A stretch of DNA of 32,280 nt, taken from assembly GCA_003228955.1 (NCBI GenBank), contig QIGN01000114.1:1-32280 (forward strand). The letters are read 5' to 3'. This stretch comes from Hyphomicrobiales bacterium (GTDB lineage: Bacteria > Pseudomonadota > Alphaproteobacteria > Rhizobiales > Methyloligellaceae). Below, piece after piece: positions 25,447 through 31,356 of the stretch (within the stretch, counting starts at the first letter, position 1; each line of letters begins with the position of its first letter). The translations under genes were made by a program, and so were the position numbers. Below the pieces are notes generated by a model. It was not told the origin of the DNA and ran no database searches. It saw nothing but the letters and a program-made list of their open reading frames with translations.

Positions 25447-25835
25447 GCATTGGTGGGGCACCACGCCGCAATCGGCTCTACCGAAATCCGAAAAAAGCGA
25501 AAATCAAAGGGGTCTGTGCCGGTATCGCCGATTATATGGGTATCGATGTCCTGCTGGTCCGCGGCGCCGTCATCATCGGCGCGTTCATGGCGCTACCCTG
25601 GGTGATCATCGGCTATATTGTTGCGGCATGGGCGCTGGATGACGCGCCGGAGGATTTATTCGAATCCGACGCCGAGGCGGAGTTCTGGCGCAATGTGCGA
25701 CGCGAACCGAGCGGAACGGCCCATGATTTGCGCCACAAATTCCGTGAATTGGAGCGGCGGCTGCGGGGCATGGAGGCCCATGTGACCTCCTCCGAGTTCG
25801 AGCTGAACAAGAAATTCCGCGACCTGGACCGCTGA
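25443..25835 (+). CDS. pspC: Phage shock protein C
   Basis: 130-residue membrane protein with a PspC domain. Seen: RLYRNPKKAKIKGVCAGIADYMGIDVLLVR (the classical GVCAGIA...G.D...VR block; residues about 11-40), a transmembrane segment AVIIGAFMALPWVIIGYIVA (about 41-61) and a charged helical C-terminus. Start chosen at the ATG at 25443, which overlaps the pspB TGA; the frame is open upstream to 25176 but that part is out of family. It closes the operon; repeat copy C begins 8 nt after its stop. Confidence 0.93.
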   Translation: MSIGGAPRRNRLYRNPKKAKIKGVCAGIADYMGIDVLLVRGAVIIGAFMALPWVIIGYIVAAWALDDAPEDLFESDAEAEFWRNVRREPSGTAHDLRHKFRELERRLRGMEAHVTSSEFELNKKFRDLDR

Positions 25836-25843
25836 CCCGTAAG

Positions 25844-25948
25844 GCTAGAGCGTATTCCGTTCACTTGCGCTCACTTCATGTGCTCTAGCTTATTGTTTTG
25901 ACGCATTTTCTTATCGTTCAAACGGATCCGTTTGAGAAAATGCCCTAG
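25844..25948. repeat. Intergenic two-hairpin palindromic repeat, copy C (different sequence family)
   Basis: Two hairpins between convergent pspC and the creatininase-family gene. First: GCTAGAGC (25844-25851) / GCTCTAGC (25882-25889). Second: GCATTTTC (25903-25910) / GAAAATGC (25936-25943) enclosing the perfect palindrome CAAACGGATCCGTTTG (25919-25934), then CCCTAG. Sequence differs from copies A and B but the plan is the same. Its last CTAG contains the TAG stop of the minus-strand gene (25945-25947). Confidence 0.8.
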
Positions 25949-26682
25949 CGCCCGCCCAGGAGATCGGCGTAGTCACCGGCCACCGCTGTTGCCGCTGCCT
26001 CGAGGAGGGCGCTGCCATGTTCGGGCGTGGCCAGGGCCGAGTGTGAGCCGACGCGGCCATCGGGGAACCGGCGGCGATGCTGGTCGGGTGGGCCGTGGCG
26101 GTCGCCGGCATGTTGGCGGATGTATTCGGGAGATAATTTCTCGGGCGGTGCCGCCGCAATACCGGGAGAGACGGTTCTATGTGTCGCCTGGGTTATGGCG
26201 ATTTCGGACGGCGTGGCATGCATGCCTTCCCAGTCATCGTAATATTGCCGCCGCAGGGCATCGACCGCGGGGAAGTCCCACCAGTTGCGAATGCGGGTTT
26301 TCGCCGGCTCGAATTTGTCGGCGGCGCGCTGTAACGGGGCCAGGTTCGCGCCATGGCCGTTCAAGAAATAGATGCGATCGAAACCATGGCTGATGACGGC
26401 CTCGAGGATCTCGCAGATCAAGGCTTCAAATAACGGCTCCGAGATGGAGATGGTGCCCGGGAACGCCATGTTGAACGGTGCTGGGGTGTAGGCCAATGTC
26501 GGCGCCACACAGGCGTCGGCAATTTCGCCCGCCCCTTCCGCGACGGTTTGCGCGCAAAGGGCGTCGGTGCCAATAAGCCCCATGGGGCCGTGTTGTTCCG
26601 TCGACCCGGTGGGCAAAATGATCCCGCGCGAGCGCTTGAGATAGGCTTCGGCTTCCTGCCAGGTGATCTGGTCGAGCCTCAT
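25945..26682 (-). CDS. Creatininase-family amidohydrolase
   Basis: 245-residue metal-dependent hydrolase of the creatininase/creatinine amidohydrolase superfamily, whose members open cyclic amides or hydrolyse related amide bonds. Seen: GSTEQHGPMGLIGTDA with Glu29, His31 and Asp40 as metal ligands, NGHGAN with His110, and HATPSEIA (Glu160), all as in the family. Substrate not determinable; true creatininase is one option but many homologues act in other pathways. Start at 26682 (MRLDQITW) fits the family; an upstream ATG at 26697 is possible. It follows the binding-protein gene by 61 nt in the same direction, so it probably acts on what that transporter imports. Confidence 0.88.
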   Translation of the reverse strand: MRLDQITWQEAEAYLKRSRGIILPTGSTEQHGPMGLIGTDALCAQTVAEGAGEIADACVAPTLAYTPAPFNMAFPGTISISEPLFEALICEILEAVISHGFDRIYFLNGHGANLAPLQRAADKFEPAKTRIRNWWDFPAVDALRRQYYDDWEGMHATPSEIAITQATHRTVSPGIAAAPPEKLSPEYIRQHAGDRHGPPDQHRRRFPDGRVGSHSALATPEHGSALLEAAATAVAGDYADLLGGR

Positions 26683-26718
26683 GACACAGACCGCCATGGG
26701 TGCCGGCAATAGGGGAAA

Positions 26719-26736
26719 GGGGCACCGAAGTGCCCC
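26719..26736 (-). terminator. UUCG-capped hairpin after the binding-protein gene
   Basis: On the minus strand GGGGCAC-TTCG-GTGCCCC followed by TTTCCCC: a 7-bp stem with the extra-stable UUCG tetraloop, 7 nt after the binding-protein stop. The U-tract is short, so it may partly terminate or protect the upstream mRNA, giving more binding protein than hydrolase. Confidence 0.6.
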
Positions 26737-26743
26737 GCCCCGG

Positions 26744-27520
26744 TTAGTTGGACAATTGCCACTTCTTGCCAAGGTCGGCAAAAAAGCCGCGCTCTTCCTT
26801 AAGAGCGATCCAAGTGTTCACATAGTTGATCCAGACCTGATCGTCCTGGGGCATCAGCATCGCGATCGGCGTCGGCGCCTTGGGCGCGGATACCGGTACA
26901 ATCATCATCTGCGGGTACTTCTCCACCAGCTTGTAGGCTTCCACATTGGAGGTGATGTGGGCATCGGCGCGGCCTGACAGAACTTCCTGGAAATCGCGGG
27001 CCGGCGATTCGACGATCTTGTATTGGGCATTAGGGAAGAACTGCTTGACCTGATTTTCCTGGGTCGTGCCCAGGGTCGCCGCGACGGTTACATCGGCTTT
27101 GTTGAGATCCTCCCAGTCGGTAAACCTATCGGCGTTCTTGGACAGGATCAAAGGGACCGTCGCCAATGAGAAATAGCTTCTCGAGTAACCCGCCGCCTTG
27201 GCGCGAGCCGGGGAAATGGAAGCCGACCCGGTAAGGTGGTATTTTTTCGACGTAACGCCGCTGACCAGGGTCTTCCAGTCCGTCGGCACGAATTCCAACT
27301 CAACGCCCAAATCCGCCGCCAGTTCGGTCATAACATCGATATCGTAGCCGGTGTAGGTGTTGGTGGCCGGATCCTTCATGGTCATGGGATTCCAGTCGCC
27401 GGTCGTCCCTACCTTGAGCACGCCGTTGCTGAGAATGTCCTGCAGAGCGGACTGGGCCTGGGCCTGAGCCGCCGCCAACATGACCACCAGAGCCGCCGAA
27501 AATAGCGTGAGTCTCCTCAT
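26744..27520 (-). CDS. Polar amino-acid-type ABC transporter substrate-binding protein
   Basis: 258-residue family 3 periplasmic binding protein that captures substrate for the ABC importer encoded divergently. Seen: cleavable signal peptide ending AAAQAQA (about residue 23), then LKVGTTGDWNPMTMKDPATN, YTGYDIDVMTELAADLG, and the ATLGTTQE and GRADAHITSNVEA segments that form the ligand cleft. This set also resembles cyclohexadienyl dehydratase-like members, but the adjacent ATPase and permease favour transport. Start at 27520 has GGGGAG 8-9 nt upstream; the frame continues upstream to 27571 without a signal-like start. The ligand is unknown. Confidence 0.9.
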   Translation of the reverse strand: MRRLTLFSAALVVMLAAAQAQAQSALQDILSNGVLKVGTTGDWNPMTMKDPATNTYTGYDIDVMTELAADLGVELEFVPTDWKTLVSGVTSKKYHLTGSASISPARAKAAGYSRSYFSLATVPLILSKNADRFTDWEDLNKADVTVAATLGTTQENQVKQFFPNAQYKIVESPARDFQEVLSGRADAHITSNVEAYKLVEKYPQMMIVPVSAPKAPTPIAMLMPQDDQVWINYVNTWIALKEERGFFADLGKKWQLSN

Positions 27521-27645
27521 CGAATTTCTCCCCTGTTTGCTTGATCGGTAGGATTGCATGGAAATTGTCAAATTGCAAAATGATGAATTTGTTGCGTGAG
27601 ACTAAACACCGTGTTCAATTTACGCGATAACCCTGGGGAGGCATC
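27521..27645. promoter_or_regulatory. Divergent promoter region of the transport/catabolic genes
   Basis: 125-bp AT-rich gap between the binding-protein and ATPase starts. It holds ATTGCA twice (27553 and 27572, 19 nt apart) and inverted repeat CAAATT (27569-27574) / AATTTG (27586-27591). ATTGCA also occurs in the palindrome before the dioxygenase gene, hinting at one regulator for both sites. No clear -35/-10 pair was identified. Confidence 0.35.
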
Positions 27646-28398
27646 ATGCAGCCAGCGGCGACGCGGCCGATCATCATTATTGACAATGTTTCGAAGTATT
27701 TCGGGGCATTTCAAGCTCTAAAGGACGTGTCTCTGGAGGTGAGTCTGGGCGAGCGCGTGGTCGTTTGCGGGCCGTCGGGTTCGGGTAAATCGACCCTGAT
27801 ACGGTGTGTCTGCCAACTGGAAAGGCATGAGTCCGGGACAATCATCGTCAATGGGGTGGAACTGGATAACACCAAGAAACGTGTCAATTCCGCCAGCGCC
27901 GGCGTTGGCATGGTGTTTCAGCAATTCAACCTGTTCCCGCATTTGACGGTGCTGGAAAACCTCACCCTGGGGCCGATGCGGGCGCGGCAAATGTCGAAGG
28001 CAGATGCCCGCGACCTGGCCATGCGCTATCTGGAGCGGGTGCGGATTCCCGAGCAAGCCGGCAAATACCCGCGTCAACTCTCCGGCGGTCAGCAGCAGCG
28101 GGTGGCGATCGCGCGGTCGTTGTGCATGGAACCGCGCATTATGCTGTTCGATGAACCGACTTCGGCACTGGACCCGGAAATGATCAACGAGGTGCTCGAG
28201 GTGATGTCCGAACTGGCGAGCAGCGGCATGACCATGATTTGCGTTACCCACGAGATGGGATTCGCGCGCCGGGTCGCCGACAAAATGGTGTTCATGGACA
28301 ATGGCGAGATCGTCGAGATGGCCGAACCAGCGAAATTCTTCGAAGCTCCTGAAAGCAAACGATGCCAGGAGTTTCTTGAGAAGATACTGCAACATTAG
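27646..28398 (+). CDS. Amino-acid ABC transporter ATP-binding protein (GlnQ/HisP type)
   Basis: 250-residue cytosolic ATPase subunit of a polar amino-acid-type importer. Seen: Walker A GPSGSGKST, Q-loop VFQQFNLFPHLTV, signature LSGGQQQR, Walker B IMLFDEPTSALDPE, and H-loop CVTHEMGFAR, all intact. Start has GGGGAGG about 5 nt upstream. It is followed 10 nt later by the single permease gene and is divergent from the binding-protein gene, so the importer would be one binding protein, an ATPase dimer and a permease homodimer. Substrate not determined. Confidence 0.95.
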   Translation: MQPAATRPIIIIDNVSKYFGAFQALKDVSLEVSLGERVVVCGPSGSGKSTLIRCVCQLERHESGTIIVNGVELDNTKKRVNSASAGVGMVFQQFNLFPHLTVLENLTLGPMRARQMSKADARDLAMRYLERVRIPEQAGKYPRQLSGGQQQRVAIARSLCMEPRIMLFDEPTSALDPEMINEVLEVMSELASSGMTMICVTHEMGFARRVADKMVFMDNGEIVEMAEPAKFFEAPESKRCQEFLEKILQH

Positions 28399-28408
28399 GG
28401 AAGCGGAG

Positions 28409-29149
28409 ATGAGAAAAGCAGTTGTAGGCCTTGCTCTGGTGCTCCTGCTCTCGGGCTGTTCGGCCACTTGGGGGTGGTATGTCGTCGACCCCACGAAAAC
28501 GACGGGTATGTCCAATCTGCGGTTCCTGATCGACGGGCTTTACTACACTATCCTGTTGTCGGTGACGGCGATATTGTTCTCGGTGGTCGTGGGCCTTTTG
28601 ATCGCCCTGCCCGGCCTGTCGGAAAATCGGAAACTGCGCGCGGTTAATCGGATCTATGTGGAGATAATCCGCGCCATTCCGATACTTGTTCTCATTCTCT
28701 GGGTCTATTACGGCCTGCCACAAGTGGCCAATATTTCAATCAATGTGTTTTGGGCCGGTGTCCTTGCCTTGGCTTTGTCCGACAGTGCCTTCGAGGCGGA
28801 GATCTTCCGCGCCGGTATCCAGTCCATCGACAAAGGCCAGTATGAGGCCTCGCACTCGGTCTCGCTGACATACACGGACACCATGCGGTTCGTGATCCTG
28901 CCGCAGGCGATCCGACGCATTCTGCCAGCACTGGGAAACCAGCTCGTCTACATGCTGAAAATGTCTTCTCTGGTCTCGGTCATCGGTATGCAAGAGCTGA
29001 CACGCAAGGCCAACGAACTGGTGGTCTCGGAATACCGGCCGTTGGAGATCTACTCGGTGCTGGTGCTTGAATATCTCGCTCTCATACTCTGCGTTTCGGC
29101 CATGGTGCGCTGGTTCGAAAGGCGTCTGCAGGCAGACGAACGGTACTGA
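28409..29149 (+). CDS. Amino-acid ABC transporter permease
   Basis: 246-residue inner-membrane permease of the HisMQ/GlnP type. Seen: several hydrophobic spans, RIYVEIIRAIPILVLILW, and the EAA loop (QYEASHSVSLTYTDTMRFVILPQAIR) that docks the ATPase. Odd: the N-terminus MRKAVVGLALVLLLSGCSA is like a lipoprotein signal with lipobox L-S-G-C at 14-17; this could be chance in a first transmembrane helix, or Cys17 could be lipidated. Start at 28409 has AGGGAAG 7 nt upstream; the open frame before it lies inside the ATPase gene in another frame. No second permease gene is present. Confidence 0.92.
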   Translation: MRKAVVGLALVLLLSGCSATWGWYVVDPTKTTGMSNLRFLIDGLYYTILLSVTAILFSVVVGLLIALPGLSENRKLRAVNRIYVEIIRAIPILVLILWVYYGLPQVANISINVFWAGVLALALSDSAFEAEIFRAGIQSIDKGQYEASHSVSLTYTDTMRFVILPQAIRRILPALGNQLVYMLKMSSLVSVIGMQELTRKANELVVSEYRPLEIYSVLVLEYLALILCVSAMVRWFERRLQADERY

Positions 29150-29160
29150 GGGAGTTTTGC

Positions 29161-29739
29161 ATGGCGGCCTGGATCACGATGATAGAGGACGAAGAGGCCG
29201 ACGAGGCATTGCGCGAGGCCCTCAAACTCGCGCAGACTCCCCATGGCACGGTGGACAACGTGATGCGCGTTCATTCGCTGAGACCGAGCACCATGCGCGG
29301 CCATATCGTCCTTTACAGAGGCGTGCTGCATGACGATGCCAACACCCTGCCGCAATGGCTGCAGGAAACCATCAGTTCTTTCGTTTCCATTCTCAATGAT
29401 TGCGCCTATTCGCTGGCCAATCATTGGGCGAACGCCCGCCACTTGATCGACGATGACAAGCGCGCCGATGAAATCGAAAAGGCGCTGCGGGCGCGCCGGC
29501 CCGAAGATGCGTTCAGCGGCGCCGATCTGGCGCTACTGAATTATGCGGCAAAGCTGACGCTGCACCCGAACACCATGGTGAAGGCGGATGTGGATGCCTT
29601 GAAAGCGGCCGGTCTAGATGACGGCCAGATCCTCGAAGCGAACCAAATCATTTGCTATTTCAACTATGTCAACCGCTGCCTGAACGGCCTTGGAGTCTCA
29701 GCCCAGGGGGATATCGTGGGCTATTATGCCAAGTCGTAA
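29161..29739 (+). CDS. AhpD/carboxymuconolactone decarboxylase-like (peroxidase-related) protein
   Basis: 192-residue all-helical protein of the CMD/AhpD superfamily. Family members use a C-x-x-C pair plus His in thiol redox chemistry, or decarboxylate ring lactones. Seen: VMRVHSLRPSTMRGHIVLYRGVLHDD, typical of the peroxidase-related branch, and the active-site region ILNDCAYSLANHWA, which has Cys81 but Ser84 where AhpD has its second cysteine; His88 is present. A classical AhpD disulfide cycle is therefore not possible. Located 11 nt after the permease, in one operon with it. Substrate unknown. Confidence 0.82.
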   Translation: MAAWITMIEDEEADEALREALKLAQTPHGTVDNVMRVHSLRPSTMRGHIVLYRGVLHDDANTLPQWLQETISSFVSILNDCAYSLANHWANARHLIDDDKRADEIEKALRARRPEDAFSGADLALLNYAAKLTLHPNTMVKADVDALKAAGLDDGQILEANQIICYFNYVNRCLNGLGVSAQGDIVGYYAKS

Positions 29740-29749
29740 TTGTTGCTCT

Positions 29750-29777
29750 TTATGCATTTTATTGCATAATACGCAAT
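29750..29777. promoter_or_regulatory. Overlapping palindromes upstream of the dioxygenase gene, candidate operator
   Basis: TTATGCA (29750-29756) and TGCATAA (29763-29769) form a perfect 7-bp inverted repeat with 6-nt spacer, overlapping ATTGC-N7-GCAAT (29761-29777). The site starts 10 nt after the CMD-like stop and 27-54 nt before the dioxygenase ATG, so it may bind the XRE-cupin regulator encoded downstream. Confidence 0.4.
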
Positions 29778-29803
29778 GAACAACGATGTGAGGAGTAGAG
29801 CCC

Positions 29804-30778
29804 ATGTACGCCGAGGCGAAACGGGTCGACGCAGAGGTCATCCCAGTGGTCGACATAGCGCCCTTGCGCGACGGCAGTGACCCGAAAGGGGTGGCGCAAG
29901 CGTTACACGCGGCAAGCCAGGGGCTGGGCTTTATCTACGTCAAAGGCCATGGCATCGCCGAGGGAACCATCGAGGCGGCGCGGCTCCGTGCCTTCGATTT
30001 TTTTCGAAGCGCTGAGGCAGACAAAGTAAAAGTCGCCGCCTCGGGAGAACACCGAGGCTGGCTGGGGCGCGGCGGGGCTAAAATGGGGGACGACGCGAAG
30101 GCCGACCTCAAGGAGAGCTTTATTTGGGGATTTGAATACGCGGCCGGCAAGGCGCCCGATGATCACCCCCTGCGCGGCCCCAACAAATGGCCCGATTTCG
30201 TGCCGGCGATGGAAAAACATGCGATGGACTATTTCGGCCAAGCCCATGACGTGGCGCGCCACTTGATGCGCGGTTTCGCGCTCGGCCTCGATCTGGAACC
30301 AGGCTTTTTCCTACGCACATGCTCGGCACCGCTGAGCCGGGCATCCTTTGTCTATTATCCCGAGCAGCCCGAAGATATGGGTGAGGAACAGTTCGGCGTC
30401 GGGCCGCATACGGATTTCGGCGTGCTGACGGTTTTGTGCCAGGACTCGGTTGGCGGATTACAGGTGCAGGATGTGGATGGCGAGTGGATCCATGCACCGC
30501 CCATCGCGGGAACACTTATCGTCAATGTCGCCGACTTGCTCTCGCGCTGGACCGATGGCGCCTATAAATCGACACCGCACCGGGTCGTCAACAGCTCGGG
30601 CCGGGAGCGGCTTTCGCTGGTACTCGCCTTCGATCCCGATCCCGATACGCTGATAGACGCGCGGGAGATTTTTGGCGCGGGCCACGCCGCGAAGGAAGAA
30701 CCCATCACCTGCGGCGACTATCTTGTCTGGCGTTTTGGCAAGGCGTTCTCCTATCGTGGGGCCGGTGGCAATGAGTGA
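29804..30778 (+). CDS. Fe(II)-dependent dioxygenase of the isopenicillin N synthase / 2-oxoglutarate oxygenase family
   Basis: 324-residue non-haem iron oxygenase. Seen: the N-terminal domain typical of the family (VIPVVDIAPL, GFIYVKGHGI), then the 2-His-1-carboxylate iron site His202-x-Asp204 (GPHTDFGVLT) and His259 (STPHRVVNS), and Arg269-x-Ser271 (ERLSLVLAFDPD), which in relatives binds 2-oxoglutarate carboxylate. All iron ligands are present. Typical reactions are hydroxylation or oxidative cleavage; the substrate is not readable. The stop overlaps the XRE-cupin start by eight bases, a co-translated pair, so the regulator probably responds to this pathway. Ribosome-binding sequence GAGGAG lies about 8 nt upstream. 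Confidence 0.92.
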   Translation: MYAEAKRVDAEVIPVVDIAPLRDGSDPKGVAQALHAASQGLGFIYVKGHGIAEGTIEAARLRAFDFFRSAEADKVKVAASGEHRGWLGRGGAKMGDDAKADLKESFIWGFEYAAGKAPDDHPLRGPNKWPDFVPAMEKHAMDYFGQAHDVARHLMRGFALGLDLEPGFFLRTCSAPLSRASFVYYPEQPEDMGEEQFGVGPHTDFGVLTVLCQDSVGGLQVQDVDGEWIHAPPIAGTLIVNVADLLSRWTDGAYKSTPHRVVNSSGRERLSLVLAFDPDPDTLIDAREIFGAGHAAKEEPITCGDYLVWRFGKAFSYRGAGGNE

Positions 30779-31334
30779 GAGAAATCCGGCGGGGTCTGAC
30801 GAGTCCATCGATCTGGCCATAGGTTCGGCGTTGCGCGACCTGCGCCAAACGCGCGGTCTGACGGCGCGGCAGCTGGCCGCCAATGCCAATGTTTCGGCGG
30901 CGATGATCAGTCGGATCGAAAGCGGTCAGGTGTCGCCGTCGATCTCGACCTTGAGCGCGCTGAGCGGGGCACTCGAAGTGCCGTTGGTCAGTCTGTTCCG
31001 GGAGACCGCTTCGGGCCATGCCGACTTTACCCATGTGAAAGACGGCGGCGGGCTGTTGTCGACCCGCATGGTGGACAATCACAGCCATGACTTCAGAGAA
31101 TTGGCGTTTCATAAACGGCGCGATCTGCAGTTCGAGGCGCGCATGGTTACGCTGGTACGCCAAAGCGCGCGGCCGCCGATTTATGTCGCCCATGGGGTGG
31201 TCTTCGTTTATGCCGTCGAGGGCGAAGCCGTCTATCTCTGCGGGCAGCGGGAATTCATGCTCAAGCCCGGCGACAGTTTGAGCCTCGACGCAGAACTTAG
31301 CCACGGGTTTCAGCGGGTCATCACGCCTTTCTGA
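30771..31334 (+). CDS. XRE-family transcriptional regulator with C-terminal cupin domain
   Basis: 187-residue regulator. Seen: an N-terminal HTH (about 16-70, LRDLRQTRGLTARQLAANAN then SAAMISRIESGQVSPSISTL) and a C-terminal cupin-2-like domain (about 105-185, YVAHGVVFVYAVEGEAVYLC and MLKPGDSLSLDAELSHGF) that would sense a small molecule. Start at the ATG at 30771, overlapping the dioxygenase stop; the frame is open farther upstream but out of family. XRE-cupin proteins often regulate adjacent catabolic or transport genes. The palindromic site at 29750-29777 is a candidate target. Confidence 0.92.
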   Translation: MSERNPAGSDESIDLAIGSALRDLRQTRGLTARQLAANANVSAAMISRIESGQVSPSISTLSALSGALEVPLVSLFRETASGHADFTHVKDGGGLLSTRMVDNHSHDFRELAFHKRRDLQFEARMVTLVRQSARPPIYVAHGVVFVYAVEGEAVYLCGQREFMLKPGDSLSLDAELSHGFQRVITPF

Positions 31335-31356
31335 CCGTGCAAGCGGAGCGGCGGCG

